Below are positions 23,704 to 35,000 of a stretch of DNA of 64,000 nt, one piece after another. The notes under the pieces were generated by a model. That model worked only from the letters and a program-made list of their open reading frames with translations, was not told where the DNA came from and searched no databases. Positions within the stretch are counted from its first letter, which is position 1, and every line of letters starts with the position of its first letter. The stretch spans positions 62,001 to 126,000 of the forward strand of contig JANFAH010000094.1 of assembly GCA_024663395.1 (NCBI GenBank), given 5' to 3'. The stretch comes from Pisolithus tinctorius (taxonomy: Eukaryota; Basidiomycota; Agaricomycetes; Boletales; Pisolithaceae). A program made the position numbers and the translations under genes.

Positions 23704-25554
23704 ATGACCGCCGTCTCAGCAGCAGATCTCCGCAGTGCCCTCTCGCTGCCTGCTACAGCGCCGGGCCAATCTCAGCCCCGAAAATCTGCACCACAGCCAT
23801 CCAAGAAACCTGAAGGCATATCCCGCGAACTCTATGCTCTCATCGGTCCTTCCGCACCCTCTCTCGCCGCAAACCTTGCCAAACCGAGGCTCAAGCAGAA
23901 ACCAAACTTCAGTGGTCGAGGAACTACTAAATGGTATATGTCTCTGCTAGTTGTCCATTGCTGTGCACTGACACTGTGGTAGGGAGTGGAGGCCTATCAG
24001 CCATCCCGCTCGAGGAGACACTTTGCAACTCGGGCACTGGGTAAAAGCGAACGAACCAGACAACGGTAGGTAGGCGTCGGTGAGATCCTGGATCTTGGTC
24101 ATACTTTCTTCAGAGTACTCGTTCGCAAAGTACGATGTACAACCAGCCAAGTATACCTATTCCGACGAAGAGTACTCCACACTCTTGGAAGGTCTGTTCG
24201 TCCGTGTCCTCCACATCTCGTTATCTCAATCTTAATAGACAATGAATGGTCCAAGGAGGAAACGGATTACTTGTTCAATATCGCACACGACTATGACCTC
24301 AGATGGTATGTCATACATGACCGCTACGAATTCCTAGATGGTCCTCCACGCGCAATAGAGGTAAATATTCCATATCTTGCGCGCGCCAGCAGAGTGGAAT
24401 GAGATCACAAAAGGATCTCAAAGACAGATACTATAGTTGCTGTAGAAAGCTCATTCGGAGTCGCCCGTGGTCGGGCGACGAGGCAAGCAAGTCTCAGTTG
24501 CTCAACAACTATCAGTTCGACAAAGGTCTCCCTCAATGGCACTATTCTTCCTTTGAAGACTAACACATCTCGGCAGAACGCGAAAAAATGCGGAAAAATT
24601 ACATTGCAAGCCTCGAGGAGCGAACGCAGGAGGAAATCGCCGAGGAGGAAGCGTTATTCATCGAGCTGAAGCGGTTGGAGCAAAACGAACGCAAGTTCAG
24701 GAAAGAGCGCGACGAGTTGCTTCGCACTCTACTTGGAATCGACTCTGGGTTACCTGACATTGTTGCGGAAGAAGAGGGTCCCGCTTCGCTTTCTACGGAC
24801 GGCCTTAAGAAAAAGAAGAAGGGAACAATGGACCTGGACATTCCTCCGACTCCCACCAACGTCGTATCCTTAGGACCTCCCGCGACCAAACGCCCGCAAT
24901 CTGCAAAAGCCGCCGTTTATGGTGAGCGCATTGTTTTACTTCCGTTCAACTAACTTTCATTATGCATCAGACGAGAAACATTGCATCATGCGTGTCGAGC
25001 CGCCAGTAACGGCGACCACGAAAACGACACACGTCCCAGTGCACTTGCGTAGCTTTAAGCTCCCAATTCCAAAGGCAACCATTGCACCGAAGGTAACTCA
25101 GGCACTTGCAGAAATCGGGGTCACGCATTCCCGTTTGGTTATGCCCACTCGCGAAAACTGTGCCAAACTCGAATCCCTTCTGGAGACGACCACAGCATTG
25201 ATCGACACCAAGAAGATCGTGGACAAGGTGGAGCAAGACATTCGGGTTTTGAGAGCAAGGCTAGGATTAAGGGAAAGCGAAGGCGCTAATGGAGATACGC
25301 AAGAGTCAATGCAGATGATGGACGTGGACGAATCGAAGGATGGAAGCGTAAACAAAGAAGGCGAGATAGATGGAAGATCGCAGAGTGTGGTCAGCACGAA
25401 GAGTGGACGGGGCCGAAAACAGGTACGTGCTTCAACATACAGGTATACACATGGCTGGAGGTGGTTTTCCTAGTCACGTCGGTCTATGTCGGTGTCTTCG
25501 ATAGACACTTCTGCATCTACCCGGACTGGTACGAAGCGACAGAAGAGAGGTTAG
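23704..25554 (+). CDS. SWC4: SWR1/NuA4 complex subunit Swc4 (DMAP1 homologue)
   Basis: Nuclear chromatin protein shared by the SWR1 H2A.Z-exchange complex and the NuA4 acetyltransferase. ATG 23704 gives MTAVSAADLRSALSLP, then GISRELYALIGPSAPSLAAN and LKQKPNFSGRGTTKW. The SANT/Myb-like domain is DNEWSKEETDYLFNIAHDYD followed by RWYVIHDRYEFLDGPPRAIE and LKDRYYSCCRKL. A coiled coil (EEEALFIELKRLEQNERKFR) and the DMAP1 C-terminal region (HVPVHLRSFKLP, TRENCAKLESLLETTTALID) follow. A last intron from about 25422 joins GRGRKQ to SRRSMSVSSIDTSAS and TKRQKRG, ending at TAG 25552-25554. Reading through that intron would give a shorter, unrelated tail, so the spliced end is preferred. All exons join in frame. 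Confidence 0.93.
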
Positions 25555-25891
25555 ATTTTCAGATATGCGGCGGTCTGTACATGTACAATCACATCACAGC
25601 TTGCAACACCAGTTACTGGCTTGTATTTACGTAGACAGAACAGCACCTATCATCTGTTGTTGCACTCAGTCCTACGGGCACGTAGCTGGGACTTGTGTTG
25701 GAATGAAGTTATTCATAAATTTGCAAAACCCATACATCTGGTATGCCAAGTTCGTATGTATGTACTTAGATCAGCGTGCCGCCTACAATAGATGCCAATT
25801 AGGCTAGTTGGGAACATGTTCACGGGAGATTCCATAAGGCTTAGTGATGCCGGTGAAGCAACCCAGCAAAAGTTCCTTCTAGCCCGATGCA
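25555..25891. other. convergent intergenic between SWC4 and VTC1
   Basis: About 340 bases separating two 3' ends. Only 3' untranslated sequence is expected. No feature recognised. Confidence 0.4.
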
Positions 25892-26489
25892 TCACTCTTG
25901 CGTAAACCGGAGAACGAAATTCACGATGATGGCAACTTCAAAAATAAAAATCAACTACCTGACAGTTTGACAGGTAAACATGCACTCACTCAGTAGCGCA
26001 ACACATAGGAGAGTCTGTGCAAGGATTTAGATTTTAGAAGACCTACAAAAGGATGAGATCTAGACCACTTACCGGACCGACTCTATCATCATACGGACCA
26101 CGACCTCCGCGGCGGATAGACGCCCCTCTCCAGTGATAGGTGTATAATGCATAGATCATAACAGCCATAGCTGGGCGCGATGAGCGAATTACGCGTGACG
26201 AGGGTTCACATCGTACTTACCCACTACAGAAAACATCGCGGCGCTGATCCTTCCCACCTGGACATCGCCACTCATCTGTCAGTTAAAATGAACGACGAGA
26301 GATGATTGCGACTATACCGACCTTGTCACCGAAATTAAGCAAACCTACGGCAAGTCCACCGAGGACGACTGTGAAGTGGAGCCATGACAGAAAGGTGCGT
26401 TCGTTGGCAAACGATACCTTTGGTTCTACCCTGATGGGGAGCGCGATTCGTTTGGATGCTGTACGCTGGAGGAGGGGCTGGGTAGACAT
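25892..26489 (-). CDS. VTC1: vacuolar transporter chaperone subunit Vtc1 (DUF202)
   Basis: Small membrane subunit of the vacuolar polyphosphate polymerase (VTC) complex. ATG 26489 gives [20 protein letters not shown], then [20 protein letters not shown], the conserved DUF202 entry with its Arg and Glu, and the first span [18 protein letters not shown]. The second exon gives [20 protein letters not shown] and [20 protein letters not shown]. Two further short introns lead to [20 protein letters not shown] and RFTQE, ending at 25892. The FTQE end and three membrane spans are as in other Vtc1 proteins. A start further upstream (GTG-initiated frame) is not needed. Confidence 0.93.
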
Positions 26490-26930
26490 CGTTTTATCTG
26501 ACCTGTCGTCACGGGTCCTCGTTGGGAAATAACCTTTGTATGTGGCTGGGCCCATCTTTCCACGCCTTCCAACGACTTGCCTTGCTTGCCACTCAAGTCA
26601 GCCTTGCGTGGGAACCGACTCACCGGACGACACCGGCCGATAACTTACATTAGTGTGCTTCCACCATAGCAAAGTGGCTAGTACTTTATGAAAGGGCTTT
26701 CGCTACTATCCACCCGGTGTCGGCTTCGTGTGCATGACGCACACCTAACACATGCTTCAAAGCCAGTGATAATGTCTTGATAGCCCCTGAATTCACCCAG
26801 ACCAATACCCCGCCCCCGAACCGTAATCAACATCCTGGTTTTCCCCGATGCAAGCAAGGTCCCGGTAGTATTCCAGGATCGCGTAAGTTGTGCACATGGT
26901 GAGTCTTATGGTGTATCATGACAAACTCGA
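26490..26930. other. intergenic: VTC1 promoter and 3' end of TPR-HET gene
   Basis: About 440 bases between minus-strand genes. It should contain the VTC1 promoter and the 3' region of the HET-domain gene. No coding potential, repeat or tRNA-like signal seen. Confidence 0.4.
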
Positions 26931-29900
26931 CTATACAATTTCCGGGATCAAGACTTCACTGTCCAGAACACTATCGAGATCCCGAATACGAGCGACGATT
27001 GCACAATCACTCGCGACCCTCTTATATTCGTTGTGGGCCAACCTCCTCAGCAGGAGTGCGCTGAACGGCTTCTCGAGGTGTTCCGACATCTTCTTACACA
27101 GAGTGTTGTTGCCACTGACCACCTGCGCTTCAAGGGATTTTAAATGCCAAGGACGAATGAGGACATATGGATTGGAAGTCTTCTCAAGATTGACCGACAG
27201 TGCGACCTCGAGGGGTTGCAATTGCGATGCGTGAATCTCATAGACGCGACGTGGGGGGCTTGTCGAACACCGCAGCAATTTGACCGCCGTGACCCAGTGG
27301 GCAATGGAAGGCAACGTAAGCCTCCGATTGAGGAATTGTGCACGGGGTAACTTGGCAAGAGTTTCGTACAACTTCAGTGCCTTTTCAAGCTCGGCGTCCT
27401 TGTATTTGTCAGTGTCACTGGGAATCAATGGTATATGAGGCACTGTTTTGTATGGCGCGAGCCTGGCAGGGAAACAACTGTGAAAAGCGGACGCCTCTCC
27501 AACCCAATCCAAAACCGAAACATCTCCAGACTGTGATATGATTTCCGCTAGGAGGCGTCCTAGCGCGTTCTCCGCAGATTCACCATAGAGAACTGGCAAG
27601 TGGACCTTGAAAATACCAAAAAGAGAATAGGCAATATCTTCTGGCCGAGTGGTACGACGACCTGATGCCCACTGAAGCCTCGATCGGGCATCATCCATGC
27701 CTGGGTAAAAATTCGTAAGATGCTGTTCCGCTATTCCTGTTGCCTTCTGAAGCTCTGCTAGCACAGCAGGATCTGTTTTGTGATTCGCCACGTCATGGTT
27801 CATGAAGAGCGACCAGTCCTGCATATAGAACAATACGATCGGCGAAGCCAGTAATTCTTGGAGAGTCCAGCCCCGCTTGAACCACATGCTATCTGCAAGC
27901 GAACCAGCCTCTGAGACGTCGGAGAGGTGTACAAGCGTCAGAGAGGACCAGCGATACCACGAAAACATGGAACCGATGGCTTCTTGAAGTTCAGCACTGC
28001 TATCTTTGTCGATGCAACAAGTGTCGCTCCATGCCCACAAGAAACCACGTCCGAAAGCATGAATACAGAACTCTTGGACCTTTCCCAGGCCATCCGTGCC
28101 ATCTAAATCATAGACGCTTGTACCTTCAACGTCGCGTAGTAACGGCTCGCCACTCCCCCACCTGTGGGATAGCGTAGCATATTGAAAGTATTCGGAGACC
28201 TCTTTACGGATCTCCGCTTCGCCTAGCTCGCCATCAGATGCAGACGCCAACGAAAGTAGCCGGCTGTATTGAGGACTGGCCTCGAAATGAGATGGCTGCG
28301 CATCTCGATTGCACACAGTACCTGTTTCCGTATACAAGAGTCGCGTTGGGATGTTATCGAATGTTTCGAAGACAATGCTTCTAATTAACTGCTTGATATG
28401 GCAACTCATGGCACCAGTCATCTTTGCGGGGACTCGAGTACCCCGTTTTCTGACTTTCACTCCAAGGTAATTCGTAAGACGGTCCTGGGACAGTGGGCGA
28501 TCTGGGTGCCCAGGGGCGCAGAGTGTGAAGGCGGCACGCCCGAGCTTGACTGCCTCCTCTATGTCGGCCACCAAACCCAGTTTCTGGAATTTTTCGCAAA
28601 GGCAATCGGCGAGGCTGAGGAGAGGTCTGGATTGATCTTGCAGGGGCGTACGTTCTAAAGTAGCCCGGCGGAGAGTTATGACCTCTTCCAGATCCGCCAT
28701 GGCGCCTTTCCTCCTGAAGCGCTCGTAGAGGCAATCGTCGAGTTTGGCAAGAATGGGTTGCCACCCTGGGTCATCCTGGGCTATGGATTCCAACGCAGCG
28801 CGTCTAAGGGTGATAATTTCATTCAAGTCCACCTTGTCATCTTCCCTCCTAAGCCGATCAGAAAGGCAATCAGCCAGATCGGACAGAATTGTGAAGCGAT
28901 TCGGGTATTCAAGGGGAGTGATTTCCAAAACGGCACGTTGGATGATGGTAACTTCCGTTAGATCTGTCATATCGCCTTCCTTCTTGAATCGCTCACTAAG
29001 GCGACTACTGAGCTCGAGGAGAGTCGGTCGTCTCCTCGGATCTCCCATGGGCATACTTTCCAACAGAGCTCTTGTGTGCTCGATGGCCTCGTCATATGCG
29101 TTTCCGAAACCCCAGAATAGCTTCTCTGCTTCCCACCACTCTACCACACGGCTAAGGCTAGCGATGGCGAGGAGTGCCTGCACGTACCAACTGCGCCCGG
29201 GCAGATCTGGATAGTGGTCCCAAGTATTTCCTATGTCTTGTACACGCCGAACAAGTGGTACACATATATTTGGTTGTGCCTCCAGCTGGGCGATGGACAT
29301 CTCCGTTACATCTGTGGCAATGCCTATGAGCCCGTACAGTGCGAAGATGAGAGGATCGGTGGGATCATTTATTAGTATGGGCGAGGACGTGCGATTGACG
29401 GAAGTCGAAGTCGCAGCGCTACCGCGGTTTGTAGTAGGAGGGAAAAGTGAGGGAGATTCTGATGTTGAGTCCTTGGCGGTAGAACTACCTGAAGGGACGC
29501 GCAAGGAGGATACAGACCTAGACACTACAAAGAGGCCCAGGAAATGAGGCCCGATAAGTTAGGAGGGAAACTACTTTACTCGTACCGTTTGGAGACGCAC
29601 ATTGTCGAGAATGACGGTAGTCACATTTTACATCGTAGGCACTATCGTCTGCCGGGGACGCAGGGCGGGTCACTGCAAACAGTTCACGCACGTCGTCGAA
29701 GTCGCTATGCTGAGACCCCCTGTCGACATCTTTGTCGCGATCATGATGGTCAATGTCGCCGTTCTGTTCGCCTTCGCATCTCTCCTCAAAGAGTGAGGTG
29801 ATACTATATATTACTTGGCGGAGTTCGCGATCGCAGTCCGCCTTTGCAGCCTTCAGACGACGAGTAACGTGTCGTCTGACGAAGGGCATAGAGACGGTGC

Positions 29901-30018
29901 TGGAGGTGGTTGCATCTGACTGGATTGGTGGACTGAAGACAGGGTTTTCAACGACACCGACGGGCTGAGCTGAGGACTGGGGACGACTGAATGAGCCGGA
30001 CATGAGCTGGATAATCAT
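26931..30018 (-). CDS. TPR-HET protein (heterokaryon-incompatibility type)
   Basis: Deduced 1008-residue protein from two exons (29586-30018 and 26931-29524) with a 61-nt intron: donor GTACGA, CTAAC branch site, acceptor TTTGTAG. Exon 1 encodes a low-complexity start and a basic helical module MPFVRRHVTRRLKAAKADCD followed by RELRQVIYSITSLFEE; I do not recognise a named domain there. After a Ser-rich linker come about five degenerate TPR-like units of roughly 42 residues (about residues 285-500; for example LSDLADCLSDRLRREDDKVD and DLEEVITLRRATLERTP). The HET domain follows (about 590-735): FQYATLSHRWGSGE, FLWAWSDTCCIDKDSS, SMFSWYRWSSLTLVHLSDVS and MWFKRGWTLQELLASPIVLF. HET domains trigger cell death after non-self recognition in fungi. 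No NACHT or NB-ARC ATPase is visible. Whether it acts in vegetative incompatibility is inference. Confidence 0.85.
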
Positions 30019-30243
30019 AGCAGGTCAATATGAGCGATCGCAGAACCGAGCAGCGGTGCGCACCCGAGAGTAATGACAAGAATACAATACAAAGGGAACG
30101 GACGCAGTTGCGGGCTCGAGGACGACTTGTAAAGGACTCGGGCGAGACGAGTCAAGGCGGATAAATGTCAGCCTATAAGATTGGCGCCGGGGCACTCGCG
30201 GAGCTATTAGCATAACCTCGGCGACTGGCAACCCCACTACGCA

Positions 30244-31430
30244 ATGCTAAGTCGTTTTCCAGTATTCCAGTCGCGCATATTATACAGTAGGATCATCATA
30301 CGGCGATCTCTTTCCTCGAACCCAGCAGAGGCGTTCATACAACCTCTCCAGTCAGATCCGGGGATTGCTTGCCTGTTCCTCAACAAGCCCCAGACCAAGA
30401 ATGCAATCTCCAAGAGGATGCTGCAGGTTGCGTTGGCATAGCTTACTTCCCTTTCTTATACTTCTGACTCCCGCTCCAGGAACTCCAAGAATGTCTGTAC
30501 ACCGCCAAGTTCGACAAGAGGTATATAACTCGAAACCCCTGGCATCCTTTTCGTTGGCTCATAGTTCAACCAGCATCCGTGCACTTGTCGTACGGTCAAC
30601 GAGTGCAAATGCCTTCTGTGCAGGTGCCGACTTAGCCGAACGACGCACCATGTCACCAATGGACGTTAACAAGTTCCTCGCCGACCTTCGCTCAACGCTG
30701 GGTCAACTCGAAGCTCTCCCGATGCCTACCATCGCTGCAATAGACGGACCGGCGCTCGGAGGCGGTCTTGAACTGAGCTTTGCCTGTGACTTGCGGGTAG
30801 TAGGTATGTCATGCCTACGGAACCATTATGTGGATTGCCCGCAAGACCATTAGATAGGACACGACGTAACCAAAATCGGACTTCCTGAGACGCGTCTTGG
30901 GATTATTCCTGGTGCTGGGGGCACTCAGCGTGCCGTACGGCTCCTTGGGTTGGCCAAAGCGAAGGATCTTATCTTCACTGCGCGAATGCTGACAGCTACT
31001 GAAGCTCTGCAATGGGGTGAGCATTCGACGCTGTTTTCTGTCTACTGACGCCCCTGATGCCTTGTAGGGGTAGTCGATTATGTATCTACTGCACCATCCA
31101 CAGGGTTCGATCGTGCACTCGAACTCGCACGAGATATCGCAAAGAGTGGTAAGTCACTACCATCTGAAACACACGTTTTTCGCAGCTGGATACTCGGCAT
31201 TCCGTAGCACCTTTGGCACTCCGCGCGGCTAAGCAGGCCGTATCACGCGCAGTGGACTTGCCGCTGGAGTCCGGTAGGATGCTACTTTCTCACTCATTCC
31301 TCTTGGCTCATGGATGCCAGGGTTGGATTTTGAGAGAGCCTCGTATGAAGTGCTGCTCGGCACCAAAGACCGCATCGAGGCCCTCGAGGCGTTCAAAGAG
31401 AAGAGGTTGCCAGTGTTTAAAGGCGAGTAG
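30244..31430 (+). CDS. mitochondrial enoyl-CoA hydratase/isomerase (methylglutaconyl-CoA hydratase type)
   Basis: Crotonase-fold enzyme. ATG 30244 gives [20 protein letters not shown] and [11 protein letters not shown], an Arg/Ser-rich presequence without acidic residues, so a mitochondrial site is likely. The catalytic core has [38 protein letters not shown] (first oxyanion residue region), [20 protein letters not shown] (second oxyanion Gly) and [20 protein letters not shown], with the Glu of PETRLG at the catalytic site. Later exons give [40 protein letters not shown] and [12 protein letters not shown], ending at TAG 31428-31430. The ending and the ALRAAKQA block resemble AUH, the leucine-degradation hydratase, but other short-chain hydratases are possible. 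At least five introns. It is divergent from the TPR-HET gene. Confidence 0.88.
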
Positions 31431-31518
31431 AACGCCAGGTAAAATCTATTAAGTTACAACATGTCAAACAAATACTGTGATAACGGGGGGCTGCAAATAG
31501 GCAATTCTGGCGAACAAG

Positions 31519-34500
31519 CTAACTACGACCAACGACTGGAAATCCGCTAGCAATTCCACTAGGGAGAGCCATGGATATACCTTCCCCTATCTTGAGGCTT
31601 TCAAGTTCCTTCATCATTGTACTCAGACGTCCCATCCTGAAGCGATCTTTCAAACCCTTATTGCTCATGTCTGCTACCCCGTCATCGGCTTCTGAAGATT
31701 CATTGAACTGATTCTCAAACTGAACCCAGTCACTCCTTTGTGCGAGGTATGGTTTGAGTAGTGACGAGTCGATGCGCCCAAGGTAGTTTTCCGTTATGTA
31801 GGAACGCAATATCTCCGGTCGTACAAGGAAGACGTTGCCCAATTGTCGAATGAATTCGAAGCGCTCCACCAATGGTGGTATGTTGAACGATGCGATGATA
31901 TCTTGGTATGACTTCAGATCCCTGTAACAAGCATTGATAAGTCAACGCGCCATGAGAAGTATCTTTGACACTCCTTACTTTGCAAGCATCAAACCGCCTG
32001 TTGCACTAACGGGAAATTTACGCAGGTGGTCCAGCAGAAGGCTATCTTCACCATCAAACCAAATTAACTGGTTACCTGGAACGATCCCACCTGTGGAAGG
32101 AGACGCCTATCTCGGTAAGGAATGCGTCTCGATTCTTTCCGCTGATGTTCTGTATCACTGCATCCCGGACTTTCTCAAGAACTTCACAACAAGCGATGCA
32201 CGGCTCTGTGTTGACTCTTGCGAATGACTGGTCATCATTGCGAGGCTTAAAGTCGTTCCTCTTCTGCTTGCTAAGTTGTAAGGTCAACCAGGAAATGATA
32301 GCTGAAAGCACATATGAGCAAATGGTTGAATGAAAGGCTGGCAATACCACTTGCCATCTGTGAGGCGCTGCAGCAGATTGTTTACAGCACCTTCCATGCG
32401 ACTGATTGTCTGGTTGACGAAAACGGACATCTCCCGCCGTGTGGTCACGGATGCGGCAGCTAGAGGGAATATTGCAATGTTCATGTAACGTTGCCATAGG
32501 TGAGATATGGCATCCACCGAGTAGATCACTGTGAACGCTTGCAGGCTTGGCTCGACTTTTGGATCAGCGGAGTCTATGCGAGCAAGGGCCCTTTGGGTGG
32601 GTTAACGGCGGTCATCTGTGGATGAAGAAAAAAAACTCCTACGATTCAATGGCAAGCTCAAGGTAAGAGTTTGCTATTGCCTCTGCCAGTACCCGAAGCA
32701 AAATGAAAGTGTTTTTTGGGCTGCTTGTATGTCAGCTGGCTTTTTCCCGTTGAAAGCTGCGCACTGACACATCGTTCTGAGCGCTGAGCTCGACGGATCT
32801 CCCAACAGCCTCAGCATGCCACTTCAACATCTTTTCGGCGGTATCGATGCTAAGGAGGCCATCCTCTTCTCGCAGCGGCTCTTCCACAGCTTTGTCATGA
32901 GCGCGATCTGTCCTCATGCCACCGAATCTCATTATTGCTGCAGCAGCTTGTGCAGATGTAGTGGGACCCCCAGCAGACGTGTTCGCAGCAGCGGCGCCTA
33001 GTCGATCTACCATACGATCGAAAACGGAAGCCTTACCCCGTTCTCGTTGGGTCCTAGCCTGAAAAGCACATTAATCAGGCTCCTGAATCGACCAGGCCCA
33101 AACGTACATGATATTGTGAGAAGTTTGCAAGAAGGGTGGCATACAACTCCGCCATGTTTTTGCTTTCCCGTTCGAGATACTTCTGACCTTCGATGTATGG
33201 CACAAAAAGTTCTTCCATAGCTGCTTCCAGCATAGCAGCGACGGTCGTCGTCGTAGCGCTGATCATGTTGGAAGGGGCACCAGTAAGAGATCTCCGGAAT
33301 TCAACGCCGGCCATGGAGGACTTGCTCGCGACCATTGAGGGAAGTTCATGTGTCTTCAGATCATCCACCAATGTGGAAGTCTCAACGTGTATCAACTGCA
33401 GAACACGCAGGTAAGCTAATTCTGATGATGAAGCACCTTTGCTCAGCAGCTGTTCCATGTATTGTTGAATCTAATGAAATATGTCAAAGTTTCGTTCTTG
33501 TGTGCCGTCCATATGATGCTTGGCTTACAGACTGAGCAAACACACGCTGAAGGAACACTTGCATCACAAGAGATGGATTCGGAAAGACTGCTTGGACGAT
33601 TTGTGACTCTTGCGCCATAGTCGCTCTTATTTCCGCAAAGAGTTGCACAAGACCGGGCTCCGTCTTGGGAGGAGACGAGTCCGGGTGCGATATAGTCTTC
33701 CACCTGGAATCCTGTGAGTACATAGCAATAAACTGAGAATACCCGAACATTTCATCGCTTTCATCGACATGACCCTTAACCTTGTTAATAAAGAAGTCAT
33801 GTTGATTGACGTAAACCTGCACACAAGACCCGCCGCCGTTGAAGTCGAGGAGTGTTTGAGCACAGTGCTGCAAGTACAGTAAGGATACCATCACAATGAG
33901 GGTTCATGCTTAGACAAACATGCATCATCTTTGGATCACCTTTTCGGTAGTAACGGTCGAAGAGGAACAGCATATCTTTCTCGAACTTCTCGCAATACTT
34001 GTCGATATTTTCCCTAGTCTGTTGAAAAATATGGGGGTTCGGAGACACTTCGAGAACTGAGGCTTGTCTTACCTTCTCAGCTATGGGAAGGTCAACTTCC
34101 TTCGCCACTGTAGTCAAGCGCCTGAGAATGACAGCAACCTGATGTCGACCGTCTTTGCCTTCTTTTCTAAGAGCGTCTAATCTACTGGTTTCTCCGCGAG
34201 AAAACTGATTGTAGAAGTCGATCAAGTTATGCGCTGCCTGTGCTCGCTGTCTTTCGACGTGGACTGATTCGAGTTCCTCGCCTACGAACATCAACCTCCG
34301 TTAGTAATGTAGGACATGTGAGGATACATACCTATCCTAATAGCTGTACGCCCAACTTCACTCAGTTTACTTTCCATAGTTGCAAACGACGATCCTACTG
34401 CCTGAACACTAGTCCATCAGAACACACGATTCGGGTACCCGTGTACTGACCTCGAATCCCTTGTTTAGTTCGGCCATCTTCCCAGAGTACTCCCTTTCCG

Positions 34501-34863
34501 CCACTCTGACATTCTTCTCGAGTTGTTCTGTCTTGACCTGAACATCCTTGCGGACAGATATGAGGCGGTCGACAACTAGCTCAAAGGTGCGGATAAACGG
34601 CTTTGGATCGAACGCTGGGGGGAATGAGTCCATAAGCTATTAGCATGCAGATAGCGTACGTACGTCCCGAGGACGTCTTGGACTGGGAGATCAGTTTCTC
34701 GGACAATGAGCCGACGAAATCTTTGACATCAAATTTCCTCTGAAATTGAAGGATGAGCCTGATGCAGCAAGAACACAGCCCGTATGGAGACCTCGAATGT
34801 ATCCAGACCAAGCTGACCTTCAAGTGAAGGGTCAAGCTGGAGGTGATCGTTCGTTCTCGCCAT
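31519..34863 (-). CDS. SEC10: exocyst complex subunit Sec10
   Basis: Exocyst subunit that works with Sec15 in vesicle tethering. ATG 34863 gives MARTNDHLQLDPSLE. Then RKFDVKDFVGSLSEKLISQS, FDPKPFIRTFELVVDRLISV, the coiled coil KTEQLEKNVRVAEREYSGKM, GEELESVHVERQRAQAAHNL, IDFYNQFSRGETSRLDALRK, QVAVILRRLTTVAKEVDLPI, ENIDKYCEKFEKDMLFLFDR, CVQVYVNQHDFFINKV and further C-terminal helices including LGNVFLVRPEILRSYITENY. The final residues GFPVVGRS precede a stop at 31519-31521. About ten introns were needed and no frame damage was seen. It is the second exocyst gene in the window, about 21 kb from SEC15, and is divergently paired with RIX1, 137 bp between the starts. Confidence 0.93.
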
Positions 34864-35000
34864 CCCGAGGCCAATTATTCACTTATGGGGACCAGTAGTC
34901 ACACAACTGAGGTGGTACAAGCTAGCGTTGTTTTGACGTGTATGCAAAGAGACTCGTGCACAAACCGCCGCCTTGGAAAAAAAAAGCCGTCCTCGTCGAC

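Noticed and set aside
29525..29525. Start of the TPR-HET protein at the first codon of the long open frame
   Set aside because: That codon is GTG, not ATG, and overlaps the intron acceptor. The spliced upstream exon gives a proper ATG at 30018.
34938..35000. Start of RIX1 at the beginning of its open frame (34938)
   Set aside because: The first codon is GTG. The first ATG that matches the family N-terminus is at 35001.
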